64,000 bases of DNA from Actinotignum timonense. Its GTDB lineage: Bacteria > Actinomycetota > Actinomycetes > Actinomycetales > Actinomycetaceae. Each line of letters starts with the position of its first letter. Positions within the stretch are counted from its first letter, which is position 1. The notes below the pieces were generated by a model. It worked only from the letters and a program-made list of their open reading frames with translations, did no database searches and had not been told where the DNA came from. The stretch is taken from positions 1 through 64,000 of the forward strand of contig NZ_JASOKT010000005.1 of NCBI RefSeq assembly GCF_030216305.1, written 5' to 3'. Below are positions 1 to 7,567 of this stretch, one piece after another. The position numbers and the translations under genes are program-made.

Positions 1-45
1 CCGTTCGATTAACAGTCGAATGCTCTGCCATTGAGCTATGCGGGA
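1..45 (-). tRNA. tRNA-Asn (GTT), partial
   Basis: The reverse complement starts TCCCGCA-TA-GCTC, then has a D-loop, and an anticodon arm TTCGA/TCGAA around the loop CTGTTAA. The anticodon is therefore GTT (Asn). The window edge cuts the gene after the anticodon arm, so the T arm and 3' acceptor strand are missing. Confidence 0.93.
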
Positions 46-61
46 ATTTGCAACAGAAAAG

Positions 62-90
62 ATAATAGTCAATGGCGGGCCGTGAAGCAA
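62..90 (-). promoter_or_regulatory. Promoter of the tRNA-Asn gene
   Basis: On the minus strand a -35-like TTGCTT (85-90) is followed after exactly 17 bases by a -10-like TATTAT (62-67). The tRNA begins 16 bases further on, a normal distance for a stable-RNA promoter. Confidence 0.6.
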
Positions 91-161
91 CTTGAGAGGT
101 GTGCGCTCTACCACCCTCACCTCAAAGCGCTGCTATCGCCGGGCTTTAGCCATACCTGAGC

Positions 162-198
162 CGTTGCTACACGTGCCTCAGACGTTGCTACACGTGCC
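162..198 (-). repeat. 21-bp tandem duplication spanning a stop codon
   Basis: Read on the minus strand, GGCACGTGTAGCAACG occurs twice at a 21-bp period (183-198 and 162-177, 16/16 identical). The first copy holds the last codons and TAG stop of the 90-aa membrane protein. Because 21 is a multiple of three, the second copy puts another TAG in the same frame seven codons later. Confidence 0.9.
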
Positions 199-460
199 AG
201 GACTGCTCACTACCACCGCAGTTCGCCACCACCACCGCAGCTACCTGCTCCCCCGCGCCAAGATCAGGCGCGGCCAGGTGCTGGCGCAGGGCGCGCCCGG
301 CGAAGAACATGACAATGAGCAGGATGACTCCCACAATCGCGGCGGCGATCATGCGCCGGCGCGCGATGCGTTGAATCTCCTCCGCCTGGGCCGCGTCCAG
401 GGCGCGGGATTCTTGCGCCTCAGGCTCTTCAGGCAGCTCCGGTTTCTCGGGTTGTGACAT
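188..460 (-). CDS. Small single-pass membrane protein of unknown function
   Basis: This 90-residue protein has an acidic, Pro/Glu-rich N-terminus (about residues 1-30), a basic RRR stretch and one hydrophobic segment (about 37-57), followed by a short polar tail. No known domain is recognised. The ATG at 460 is supported by a -10-like TAGAGT (467-472) six bases upstream, which suggests a leaderless mRNA. That hexamer overlaps the TAG stop of the cupin gene upstream. The positive charges before the hydrophobic segment suggest a cytoplasmic N-terminus. The last codons lie inside a tandem repeat (162-198), so the C-terminus may be recent. It could be dispensable. Confidence 0.65.
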   Translation of the reverse strand: MSQPEKPELPEEPEAQESRALDAAQAEEIQRIARRRMIAAAIVGVILLIVMFFAGRALRQHLAAPDLGAGEQVAAVVVANCGGSEQSWHV

Positions 461-469
461 GGGGCTACT

Positions 470-811
470 CTAGCCCACGCTCTGCCCGGTGAGCATGAAC
501 AGCACCATCTTGGTGGGAGCCAGGGCGCGCACCGCGTGCGGGAGGCGGGTGGGCAGGTGCACGAGCCCGCCGGGGCGCAGCTGCACCGTGCGTCCCTCCG
601 TACGCATCTCCACTTCCCCTTCCAGCACCTGGATGAGCACGGGCACGGCGGCAGTGTGCTCGGAGAGCTCCTCGCCGGTATCGAAGGAGAAGACCACCAC
701 ATTCGCGCCTTCAACGCGCAGCGCGGTGGTGGAAACGGTCGAGGCGGCGGCGTAGTCCACCGTGGCGCCCAGATCCTCCAGGTAGGAAAGTTGCGGGGTG
801 TTCTCACTCAT
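470..811 (-). CDS. Cupin-domain protein
   Basis: A 113-residue single-domain cupin. The pattern VVFSFDTGEELSEHTA...VLEGEVEM (about residues 38-70) and the later PGGLVHLPTRLPHAVRAL (about 80-97) are the two cupin motifs. The His and Glu positions that usually bind a metal are largely present. Related small cupins are often annotated as sugar- or quercetin-type binding proteins, but the substrate cannot be read here. The start ATG at 811 has an AAAGGA ribosome site and lies 11 bases after the methyltransferase stop, so the two genes are probably co-transcribed. Confidence 0.85.
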   Translation of the reverse strand: MSENTPQLSYLEDLGATVDYAAASTVSTTALRVEGANVVVFSFDTGEELSEHTAAVPVLIQVLEGEVEMRTEGRTVQLRPGGLVHLPTRLPHAVRALAPTKMVLFMLTGQSVG

Positions 812-822
812 CGGTTGTCCTT

Positions 823-1701
823 TCAGTTAGCGGTGGTAGCGGAAGTGCCGGCGTCGGTGGAGCCGGCAGTGCCAGTAGCGCCAGCAGCACCGGCAGATTC
901 AGCGGGCTTGCGGGCCACCATGGCCACGCCGGCCAGGTGGTGGCGGTACTTGCGGAAGAGCGCACGCATGGCCAGCACCCGCGCCCGCAGCTCTTTATCG
1001 CGCAGCACGTTGCGGAGGATACGCGCCACCCCGCGCAGGCCTTCGTCGGCCAGGTTACGCCGCAGGGAAAGCAGGGCCATGGGGGCATCCCCCACCCATT
1101 CCACCTCGAAACCGGCATCGGTGAGCACCTGCCGCCATTCGGCCTGGGTGAGCGGGCGCGCGTTGACGCGAATCGTCTGCGCCAGGCCTTTGCGCAGGGT
1201 ATCGGCAATGGCCGGGTCGATACTATCCGGGGTGAGGCTGAGTTCGTGGATGGCGTAGCGCCCGCCCGGGCGCAGCAGCCGGAAGGCCTCGCCCACAATC
1301 GCGGCCTTGGAGCTCGCTCCCTGCATGGTGAGCATCGCTTCGCCCACGACCACATCAGCACCGGCATCGGGTAGTCCAGATTTTTGCGCGGTGGAATTAA
1401 CGACGACGCCGCCCACTTTCTCCACGATCCCCTTGACGCGGGTCACCGCATTCTTGTCTTGATCGACTCCGGTGTAGGAGTGGATGGGCTCGGAGATAAT
1501 GAGTTCCGCGGTTCGGCCCAGGCCGGGGGCGAATTCCACGACGTCCGCGCTGGCCAGCTGGGCGTGCTCAAGCATGGCCTTCGTCAAATGCAGACCGCCG
1601 GGGCGCAATACCCGTTTGCCGGCGCGGGCGAGCACCCAGTGCCCGGCGGCGGTGGCGGTGGGACGATCAGATTGCGGAAGTGGAGCATTGTCATCGATCA
1701 T
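823..1701 (-). CDS. Class I SAM-dependent methyltransferase
   Basis: A 292-residue protein with a Rossmann-type SAM site: VVEFAPGLGRTAELI (about residues 53-67, motif I) and YTGVDQDKNAV (motif II, acidic residue for the ribose). Motif IV lies in the GEAML region and FRLLRPGGRYAIHEL follows. The substrate is not evident. The last 25 residues are a low-complexity Ala/Gly/Thr/Ser tail. ATG at 1701 has an AAGGTG ribosome site. It is probably the first gene of a short minus-strand unit with the cupin gene. Confidence 0.85.
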   Translation of the reverse strand: MIDDNAPLPQSDRPTATAAGHWVLARAGKRVLRPGGLHLTKAMLEHAQLASADVVEFAPGLGRTAELIISEPIHSYTGVDQDKNAVTRVKGIVEKVGGVVVNSTAQKSGLPDAGADVVVGEAMLTMQGASSKAAIVGEAFRLLRPGGRYAIHELSLTPDSIDPAIADTLRKGLAQTIRVNARPLTQAEWRQVLTDAGFEVEWVGDAPMALLSLRRNLADEGLRGVARILRNVLRDKELRARVLAMRALFRKYRHHLAGVAMVARKPAESAGAAGATGTAGSTDAGTSATTAN

Positions 1702-1778
1702 GAATTCACCTTAATGCCGCGGCTCCACGAAGAAAAGAGGCGTCCACGATGATTGCTCAAGCTGCAGGTGTCGCGAAA

Positions 1779-1809
1779 GCGGGGCGGCCATAATGATGGC
1801 GCGCCCCGC
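1779..1809 (-). terminator. Hairpin after the fuconate dehydratase gene
   Basis: GCGGGGCGGCCAT (1779-1791) pairs with ATGGC-GCGCCCCGC (1796-1809) with one bulged base and a 4-base loop. It lies 33-63 bases after the minus-strand stop at 1842. The following bases on that strand are only TTTC, so an intrinsic terminator is likely but has a weak U-tract. Confidence 0.6.
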
Positions 1810-1829
1810 TTCCTTATTCTGCTGAGAAC

Positions 1830-1853
1830 CTAGCTGCGATACTAGCCGCGATA
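1830..1853 (-). repeat. 12-bp tandem duplication that doubles the stop codon
   Basis: On the minus strand TATCGCGGCTAG (1842-1853) is followed directly by TATCGCAGCTAG (1830-1841), 11/12 identical. The first copy encodes the last three residues (Tyr-Arg-Gly) and stop of fuconate dehydratase. The second gives Tyr-Arg-Ser-stop in the same frame. Confidence 0.9.
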
Positions 1854-3125
1854 GGTGTACTTCTGGGCAGTTTCGAGCGTCATTTCGGTGCCGTTACCCG
1901 GCGCCATCTGCGGCATGTAATTGCCGTTCTTGATGACGGTCGGGTGAACGAAGTGCTCGTGCTGGTTATCCACGTATTCAATAACGCGGTTCTCAGTGGT
2001 ACCCGAGACGGCCACGTAGTCGAACATCGCGAAGTGGGCCACGGCTTCGCACAGGCCCACCCCACCGGCGTGCGGGCACACCGGCTTGTTGAACTTCTTC
2101 GCCAGCAAGTATTCGAGAACGATTTCCTGCGGGCCAGCCACGCGCGTCGCGTCGATCTGCATAATACCGAAGGCGTTCATCTGCAAGTACTGCTTGTAGA
2201 GAATACGGCTCTGCATTTGTTCGCCGGTCGCCACCGGAATCGGGTTGATTGCCCGCGCGATGGTGGCATGCCCGAGGACATCGTCCGGCGAGGTCGGTTC
2301 TTCCACCCACGCCAAATCGAATTCGTGGAATTCGTTGATCCAGGAGATCGCCTGGGGTACATCCCAGACCTGGTTGGCGTCCACGGCAAGCTTGACATCC
2401 GGGCCGATAGCATCGCGAGCCAAACCGAGGCGGCGGATATCTTCGGCAACGTCGCGCCCCACCTTGAGCTTGATCTGCTTGAAGCCCTTGACCTCGGTTT
2501 CTTCCTTGGCCAGGGCCACCATCTTCTCATCGGAGTAGCCCAACCAGCCCGGCGCAGTGGAGTACCCGGGGTATCCATTAGCGATGAGGTTGGCGATGCG
2601 TTCTTCCTTGCCGCGCTGGCCGGCGCGCAGGATCTCGATAGCTTCTTCGGGGCGCAGCGCATCCGTCATGTAGCGGAAGTCGAGGGTAGAGACGAGTTCT
2701 TCGGGTTCCATCTCACCCAGGAGGCGCCATAGCGGCTTGCCCGCGCGCTTGGCCTTAATATCCCAGAGCGCGGAGAGCAGGGCACCGATGGCCATATGCT
2801 CCACGCCCTTTTCCGGGCCGAGCCAGCGCAGCTGGGAATCGTGGACGAACAGGTCCCAGGCCAGGCGCATATTATCGAGAAGTTCCTCAACATTGCGCCC
2901 GATGAGGGCCTGAGCCATGGAATCAATAGCCTTGCACACCACGTCATTGCCGCGGCCAATGGTGAAAACAAAGCCCACACCGATGATTCCGTCATCGGCA
3001 TCGGTATTCACTTCCACATATGCCGAGGAGTAATCCGGATCCGGGTTCATGGCATCCGAACCGGAGAGAGTATTCGAGGTGGGGAAACGGAAATCATGCG
3101 TTGTTACGCCGGTAATTTTTGACAT
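1842..3125 (-). CDS. L-fuconate dehydratase (enolase superfamily)
   Basis: The predicted 427-residue protein matches the L-fuconate dehydratase branch of the mandelate-racemase-type enolases. It has the K-x-K base region FKQIKLKVGRD, the metal-binding acid stations VDANQVWD, WVEEPTSPDD and ATGEQMQSR, then QIDATRVAG and the His-containing CPHAGGVGLCE. The family converts L-fuconate to 2-keto-3-deoxy-L-fuconate. An upstream in-frame start exists at 3158, but ATG at 3125 has an AAGGAG ribosome site five bases away and gives the usual N-terminus. A CAT-anticodon tRNA gene separates it from the rest of the sugar operon. Confidence 0.92.
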   Translation of the reverse strand: MSKITGVTTHDFRFPTSNTLSGSDAMNPDPDYSSAYVEVNTDADDGIIGVGFVFTIGRGNDVVCKAIDSMAQALIGRNVEELLDNMRLAWDLFVHDSQLRWLGPEKGVEHMAIGALLSALWDIKAKRAGKPLWRLLGEMEPEELVSTLDFRYMTDALRPEEAIEILRAGQRGKEERIANLIANGYPGYSTAPGWLGYSDEKMVALAKEETEVKGFKQIKLKVGRDVAEDIRRLGLARDAIGPDVKLAVDANQVWDVPQAISWINEFHEFDLAWVEEPTSPDDVLGHATIARAINPIPVATGEQMQSRILYKQYLQMNAFGIMQIDATRVAGPQEIVLEYLLAKKFNKPVCPHAGGVGLCEAVAHFAMFDYVAVSGTTENRVIEYVDNQHEHFVHPTVIKNGNYMPQMAPGNGTEMTLETAQKYTYRG

Positions 3126-3225
3126 GAAAGCTCCTTGACGTGCCGGCCTGTGGGCCAAGCGCGGTGGATAAACCTATACGTTGAAACAGGGAGGTAGGAA
3201 CGGCGGCGGCGCCGCAGACGAACGG

Positions 3226-3299
3226 TGCCCCCGGCAGGACTTGAACCCGCGACCGATGGATTATGAGTCCACTGCTCTAACCTGCTGAGCTACGGGGGC
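3226..3299 (-). tRNA. tRNA with CAT anticodon (Met elongator or Ile2)
   Basis: The reverse complement folds as a full cloverleaf: acceptor GCCCCCG/CGGGGGC, D arm GCTC/GAGC, anticodon loop CTCATAA, T arm GCGGG-TTCAAGT-CCTGC, discriminator A. CCA is not encoded. The anticodon stem lacks the three G-C pairs of initiator tRNA. Whether it is elongator Met or lysidine-modified Ile cannot be settled by eye. It lies inside the fucose cluster, in the same direction. Confidence 0.93.
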
Positions 3300-3308
3300 A
3301 ACTGCTTT

Positions 3309-3314
3309 ATCATA
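3309..3314 (-). promoter_or_regulatory. -10 element of the CAT-anticodon tRNA gene
   Basis: TATGAT on the minus strand lies nine bases before the tRNA 5' end. No convincing -35 is seen. It suggests that the tRNA has its own start inside the sugar operon. Confidence 0.4.
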
Positions 3315-3390
3315 ACAGCGCCGCGTGCCAGCTCCTACCCTTGAGAACAGCGGTTAACAGCAAATTGTTTATTTCGTTGTCACACCGTCC

Positions 3391-4176
3391 TTAAAGTCCG
3401 TAACAGCGTTGGGCGGTGCGGTGGAAGATGTCGGCGTCGTCGCCATAAAAACCACGCAGGAGCGCGAGGTTCTCCACAAAACTGGAGTACAGCGAAACTA
3501 CCGGCCAATTCGAGGCGTACATGAGGCGCTGCGTTCCGAACAGCTCGGTGACGAAACTCAAAATGCCCTCGTTAGCCGTGTTATCAGTATTCGGCAGCCC
3601 GGAGACCTTGCAGAACACATTGGGCAGCGAAGCGAGTTGCGTCATCGCATCCCGGTAGGGGGTGTCGAGACTTTCGACATTCCCCAGGTGGTCGATGACG
3701 ATACGGGCTTCGGGCACCTGCGCGGCTGCCCGGTACAGATCACCGAGCTCGCCTACGCGGATGCACGCATCGAAGGTGAGTCCGTGCTGGGCAAGCTGAG
3801 CGAGCCCGGCCAAGAAGCCCTCCTCCAGGCAACGCCCGCGGGGCTGCGAATCGATATGGAGAGGTTCGCGAATTCCCACAATCCCTTCGGGGATCTGGGT
3901 ATTCTCCGTCAAATCGGTGCGCAGCACCGCCCCGAGAATCTCGGGATGGGCGGCCCGGCGCTCTTTGGTGAGCTCAACTTCTTGGGCGGCATCGGCCGTA
4001 TCTGCTTCGACAACAACGGCACCCCGGAAGTTGATATCTTCCTGCTGCCGGTACGCCTCCAGGAGTTGATCGAATGTCCACGTGCGGGTGATGCTCCCAT
4101 CCGTTGTGGCCAACCACGGCAGATCTTGGGTGTCCAGATCCCAAACGTGGAAATGGGTATCAATGAGTTCTAGCAC
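3391..4176 (-). CDS. Amidohydrolase-family lactonase (probable L-fuconolactonase)
   Basis: A 261-residue TIM-barrel amidohydrolase of the COG3618 type. It begins ELIDTHFHVWD, the N-terminal metal motif, and later has RIVIDHLGN and LMYASNWPV, both typical of fuconolactonase-like enzymes. By context it would open the L-fucono-lactone made by the dehydrogenase into L-fuconate. The start is GTG at 4176. It lies 51 bases after the dehydrogenase stop with a GGAAGG/AGGA region before it. The assignment to fucose rather than another deoxysugar rests on the neighbouring genes. Confidence 0.85.
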   Translation of the reverse strand: MLELIDTHFHVWDLDTQDLPWLATTDGSITRTWTFDQLLEAYRQQEDINFRGAVVVEADTADAAQEVELTKERRAAHPEILGAVLRTDLTENTQIPEGIVGIREPLHIDSQPRGRCLEEGFLAGLAQLAQHGLTFDACIRVGELGDLYRAAAQVPEARIVIDHLGNVESLDTPYRDAMTQLASLPNVFCKVSGLPNTDNTANEGILSFVTELFGTQRLMYASNWPVVSLYSSFVENLALLRGFYGDDADIFHRTAQRCYGL

Positions 4177-4227
4177 GGTCCTGACCTTCCTCTCTTCCTG
4201 TCAGCGTTCCGTTGATGCGCGGCGAAT

Positions 4228-5016
4228 TTAGCTCAGGGCCCGGTCGAGGTGGACGTAGCCGCCATCCGGGAAGAGCCACTGGCCGGTGGTGTGGCTGGAG
4301 CGATCCGAGAGCAGGAAGGCCGCGAGCGCACCGATTTCTTCCACGCGGGTCATGCGCTTGCCGAGCGGAATCTTGTCCTCGATGAGGGCCAAGCGGGCCT
4401 TCTGGGCTTCTTCGTCGCCGAAGGTCTTGATCCACTTGGCGTAGAGCGGGGTCCAGGCTTCGGCCACCACGATGGTATTGACGCGCACATTGTCCTTGGC
4501 GAGCGCGGCGGCCCATTCGCGGGTCAGGCCCAGGATTGCGCCCTTGGCCGCGGCGTAGGCGCTGGTCTTGCCCTGGCCGGTGATGGCCGTCTTGGAACCG
4601 ATATTGACCACGGCGCCCTGGGATTCCTTGAGGTAGGGAACCGCCTGGTGGACGAGCTCGTAATAGTGGGTGAGATTGCCGTGCAGGGACTTCTCAAATT
4701 CACGCCAGCCGGTGGATTCCAGGTCGAGGTTGTCATTGGCGCCGGCGTTATTAACGATGCCGTCGATATGCCCGTACTTCTTGTAGGTTTCCTCCACGAT
4801 GGGCGCGATGCCGTCGGTTTCGTTGAGGTCGAGGGAGTAGAAGTCCCAGGTATCGGTCAGCGAATTCATTTCATCGCGGTACTCGTCGAGAATCTGGGAA
4901 CGGTTGATAACAACCGGGATGGCGCCTTCCTTGGCGAGTTCCACAACGATTCCCTTACCGATCCCGCGCATGCCACCGGTCACGATAATAACTTTGCCTT
5001 GCAGATGCAGATCCAT
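4228..5016 (-). CDS. Short-chain dehydrogenase, probable L-fucose dehydrogenase
   Basis: A 262-residue SDR with the nucleotide site TGGMRGIGKG (about residues 13-22), the NNAG motif, catalytic Ser in NIGSKTAITG and Tyr/Lys in SAYAAAKGA. The stretches HYYELVHQAVPYL, PLYAKWIKTF and SSHTTGQWLFPDGGYVHLDRAL closely match L-fucose dehydrogenases of the non-phosphorylating pathway. It would oxidise L-fucose to the lactone with NAD(P)+. ATG at 5016 has a GGAAGTGAG ribosome site, nearly the same leader as fucU. It is 102 bases downstream of fucU. Confidence 0.88.
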   Translation of the reverse strand: MDLHLQGKVIIVTGGMRGIGKGIVVELAKEGAIPVVINRSQILDEYRDEMNSLTDTWDFYSLDLNETDGIAPIVEETYKKYGHIDGIVNNAGANDNLDLESTGWREFEKSLHGNLTHYYELVHQAVPYLKESQGAVVNIGSKTAITGQGKTSAYAAAKGAILGLTREWAAALAKDNVRVNTIVVAEAWTPLYAKWIKTFGDEEAQKARLALIEDKIPLGKRMTRVEEIGALAAFLLSDRSSHTTGQWLFPDGGYVHLDRALS

Positions 5017-5080
5017 TATTTTCTCACTTCCATTGTGTGGTGGGTAGCGCTGCTATGAGCCGTACTACCCGTACTACCCG

Positions 5081-5105
5081 CGGACGGCCCGTTCCGTCCG
5101 TTTTT
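5081..5105 (+). terminator. Hairpin plus T-run in the SDR-fucU gap, facing the antisense direction
   Basis: CGGACGG (5081-5087) and CCGTCCG (5094-5100) form a stem with a 6-base loop, and five T follow at 5101-5105 on the plus strand. No plus-strand gene is present. It could stop antisense transcription into fucU, or serve as an intercistronic hairpin on the minus strand. Confidence 0.4.
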
Positions 5106-5131
5106 CTGGACGCCCGTTTTACAGGACGCCC
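5100..5131 (-). repeat. 16-bp tandem duplication across the fucU stop
   Basis: Two adjacent 16-bp units, 5116-5131 and 5100-5115, match at 14 of 16 positions. The first includes the fucU stop codon (5119-5121). A third, more degenerate unit may lie at about 5085-5099. Confidence 0.8.
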
Positions 5132-5538
5132 TTCTTGAGGATGATATTTCCGTAGGATGCGGTTTCACCGGTTGCGACGACGGCGAAAGTTGTGCGAGCG
5201 TGCTCGTAAAAATCAAAGCGCTCGAAGAGATGCTGCTGGTAATCCCCCTCATGAGCGGAGATAATCCGAGCGTATTCGTTCCAGACCTCGGGAGCTTCAT
5301 CGCCGGGAACCGGTTCCATGAGGGCGATCTGCCACTCGTTGTAACGATCCAGAGGAATAAGGTTCAAAATTGCATCCAGCAGCACCGGGATGGTGATGCC
5401 ATCGGCGCGAATCACGGTGTCATTGGTGGACTCAGAGGGGAAGTTTGCATCGGCGAGCACGATCTCATCGCCGTGTCCCATACTGGCCAGCGTGTAGAGG
5501 AGTTCCGGGCTGATAACCGGAGAAATATTCTTGAGCAT
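5119..5538 (-). CDS. fucU: L-fucose mutarotase, RbsD/FucU family
   Basis: A 139-residue member of the RbsD/FucU family. It opens LKNISPVISPELLYTLASMGHGDEIVLADANFP, in which the His of MGHGD and the Asp of ADANFP are family landmarks. The C-terminal FAVVATGETASYGNIILKKG also fits. The enzyme interconverts the anomers of L-fucose, supplying the form the dehydrogenase uses. ATG at 5538 has a GGAAGTGAG ribosome site. It follows fucP after about 70 bases that include a strong hairpin (5554-5587). Confidence 0.92.
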   Translation of the reverse strand: MLKNISPVISPELLYTLASMGHGDEIVLADANFPSESTNDTVIRADGITIPVLLDAILNLIPLDRYNEWQIALMEPVPGDEAPEVWNEYARIISAHEGDYQQHLFERFDFYEHARTTFAVVATGETASYGNIILKKGVL

Positions 5539-5553
5539 GGTGTTCTCACTTCC

Positions 5554-5587
5554 GGGTGCCGGGCCGCGTCCATGCGACCCGGCACCC
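5554..5587 (-). other. Intercistronic hairpin between fucP and fucU
   Basis: GGGTGCCGGG (5554-5563) and CCCGGCACCC (5578-5587) form a perfect 10-bp inverted repeat with a 14-base loop. It lies between the fucP stop and the fucU ribosome site. There is no U-tract, so mRNA processing or partial attenuation is more likely than full termination. Confidence 0.6.
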
Positions 5588-5607
5588 GTGCGTTAGAAAG
5601 GGAATAA

Positions 5608-6987
5608 TTAGTCGGCGATGATTTGCGCGTTGGCATCATCGGCTTCAGCGAGCGCGTCCAGATCCTGCCGGCGAGCGTAGAGCGCGTAGCCGAGCATAAC
5701 CGCGAAGCACACCAGAACCACGATGAAGGAGAACTGGGCGCTGGTGTGGTCGAGGATAAGACCCTGGAGCGGAGGCACAACCGCGCCACCGATAATAGCC
5801 ATGACCAGGCCGGCCGAACCGAACTTGGTGTCATCACCCAGGCCGGTCAGTGCCAGGCCGTAGATGGTCGGGAACATGAGGGAAATGCAAGCGGAGAGGA
5901 AAGCAATACTCACGGCGCCCACGATATTTCCGGAAACAATTCCCAGCCCAGTGCAGATGATGCCGAGGGAGGCCATGACGGTCATGAGGACACGTGCATC
6001 AACACGACCCATGATCCACACCATGAGGAAGCGCATGATGAGGAAGCAAATAAGCGAGCCTTGCAGCCACCAGCCCGCGGTGGTGCGATCCACCCCGAGG
6101 GTTTCCATGACGTAGAAGATGATGTAGGTCCAGATGCAGGTCTGAGCGGCGATATTGCAGAACTGGGCAACCACACCGAAGCTGTAGAGCTTATTGCGCA
6201 TGAGACGCATGAAGGTACCCTTGCGGCGCTTCACGCCGGCAGCCGAATCGGAGACCATCGTGCGGCGCTTCTGAATCTTCACGAAAGCGATGCTGATCGC
6301 CAGGAAAGCATAGAGGCAGCCGAGGGCGATGTAGGGAGCCATAACAGCCTGGAGCTCATCGGAACGGGTAGCCAGGAGCTCAGCTTCCGGCATGCTCGCA
6401 CGTTCTTCAGCGGTTGCCACGTGGATATTTGGCAGGATGAAGAGGGTGGCAGCCAGCACACCAAGATTGGATCCGATCGGGTTGAACGCCTGGGCCAGGT
6501 TGAGACGGCGGGTAGCCGTCTTTTCCGGCCCCATCGCCATGACGAAGGGGTTCGCGGAGGTTTCCACGATGGACAGGCCGCCCGCCAGGATGAAGAGGGC
6601 AGCGATGAAGGCTCCGAAGGTCATGAGCTTAGAAGCCGGGAAGAAGAGGAGTGCACCGGCGGCCGCTAGGCTCAGGCCAATAACGACGCCGCCCTTGTAT
6701 CCCAACTTCGAGTTAATGTACGCCGCGGGAATGGCGAGGAGGAAGTAGGCTCCGTAGTAGGCGAATTGCACCAGCGAGGACTGGAACGCCGACATGTGGA
6801 ACACCGAGGAGAATACGTTGACCAGCGGTGCGGTCAAGTCCGTGGAAATACCCCAGGCCGCGAAGCACGAGACGAGGAGCACGAAGGGAACCAACATTCC
6901 CGGCCACACAAATGGCGCTTTCTTTTTCGTTCCGGCAGCCACTTCACCGTGAGCCGAAGGGACCGCAACCGAATCCTGATTAGACAT
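5608..6987 (-). CDS. fucP: L-fucose:H+ symporter FucP (MFS)
   Basis: A 459-residue, 12-helix major facilitator of the FucP subfamily. Characteristic are FVLLVSCFAAWGISTDLTAPLVNVF in the first helix, SLVQFAYYGAYFLLAIPAA, a segment ETSANPFVMAMGPEKTATRRLNLAQAFNPIGSN, and a late FPTIYGLALTGLGDDTKFGSAGLVMAIIGGAVVPPLQG. These match proton-coupled L-fucose uptake at the cytoplasmic membrane. ATG at 6987 is chosen for the usual N-terminal length. The alternative ATG at 7035 adds 16 residues and also has an AAAGGAA upstream. It is the first gene of the sugar operon, divergent from the IclR regulator. Confidence 0.9.
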   Translation of the reverse strand: MSNQDSVAVPSAHGEVAAGTKKKAPFVWPGMLVPFVLLVSCFAAWGISTDLTAPLVNVFSSVFHMSAFQSSLVQFAYYGAYFLLAIPAAYINSKLGYKGGVVIGLSLAAAGALLFFPASKLMTFGAFIAALFILAGGLSIVETSANPFVMAMGPEKTATRRLNLAQAFNPIGSNLGVLAATLFILPNIHVATAEERASMPEAELLATRSDELQAVMAPYIALGCLYAFLAISIAFVKIQKRRTMVSDSAAGVKRRKGTFMRLMRNKLYSFGVVAQFCNIAAQTCIWTYIIFYVMETLGVDRTTAGWWLQGSLICFLIMRFLMVWIMGRVDARVLMTVMASLGIICTGLGIVSGNIVGAVSIAFLSACISLMFPTIYGLALTGLGDDTKFGSAGLVMAIIGGAVVPPLQGLILDHTSAQFSFIVVLVCFAVMLGYALYARRQDLDALAEADDANAQIIAD

Positions 6988-7288
6988 AGATGTTACTTTC
7001 TTTACACGAACGACATTTTCATCATTGAAAGTCATGGGAAGTGGGGGTTCCTTTCTCCCCCGGCAAGGAACGCTAGCTCGGTAGCACTCCGGCCCTTCCG
7101 GGATTCGCCAGCTTCACCGCCGCCGTACCCTGCGTGAATGTGCCATCGTATTTCCGCGCTAGCGAGGGTAAATCAGCCTCCCATCGAGCCTCAGATCCAT
7201 CGATACGCGCAAGCACCTGCCGCTTTCGCGTAGCTGCTCGGCAATGTCAAGATCGGCTCAGACCTTCACACCACCGTCGCTGTGACTT

Positions 7289-7317
7289 AGCATAACCCCA
7301 TTTTTTCATTTGTTCCA
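7289..7317 (-). promoter_or_regulatory. Candidate promoter of the fucose operon
   Basis: On the minus strand TGGAAC (7312-7317, a weak -35) and TATGCT (7289-7294, -10) are 17 bases apart. The IclR-like palindrome at 7321-7339 lies just upstream of the -35, a position typical of an activator site. Confidence 0.4.
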
Positions 7318-7320
7318 CCC

Positions 7321-7339
7321 TATGGACTTGAGTTCCATA
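7321..7339. promoter_or_regulatory. Candidate IclR-family operator 1
   Basis: TATGGA and TCCATA form an inverted repeat around CTTGAGT. The inner 15-mer TGGACTTGAGTTCCA has the TGGA-N6-TTCCA form common for IclR-family sites, and a second copy of the form lies at 7507-7521. Confidence 0.5.
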
Positions 7340-7506
7340 TTTGATTTTTCGTGTACGCACCGGCGCCCTACTCCTCTCTAGGCGAAAGATGCTAGGACCT
7401 AGCTGGATTTTCTTCGTGAGCTTCACTACGGACGATTATGGGTCGCGAGACGAAAGTTACCACCGCGGCGGTTATCGTTGAAGAACATCGAAATAATTCC
7501 ACATAC

Positions 7507-7521
7507 TGGAACACGGTTCCT
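7507..7521. promoter_or_regulatory. Candidate IclR-family operator 2
   Basis: TGGAACACGGTTCCT has the same TGGA-N6-TTCC layout as operator 1, with an inner inverted repeat GGAAC-ACG-GTTCC. It lies about 105 bases before the iclR start, near the likely -35 region, suggesting autoregulation. Confidence 0.5.
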
Positions 7522-7561
7522 TAAGATTCTTGAGATTGTTCCTTTCCCCAGGCCTGCGCGC

Positions 7562-7567
7562 TAAAAT
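7562..7567 (+). promoter_or_regulatory. Candidate -10 of the IclR regulator gene
   Basis: TAAAAT lies about 60 bases before the GTG start. The nearest -35-like hexamer, TTGTTC (7536-7541), is 20 bases away, so support is weak. Confidence 0.3.

Noticed and set aside
92..457. Plus-strand reading frame opposite the small membrane protein
   Set aside because: It is rich in Arg/His/Leu without a domain, has no ribosome site, and mirrors the minus-strand gene with better start support.
536..1258. Long plus-strand frame across the cupin and methyltransferase genes
   Set aside because: The protein is low-complexity and basic, and both genes on the other strand have clear family motifs.
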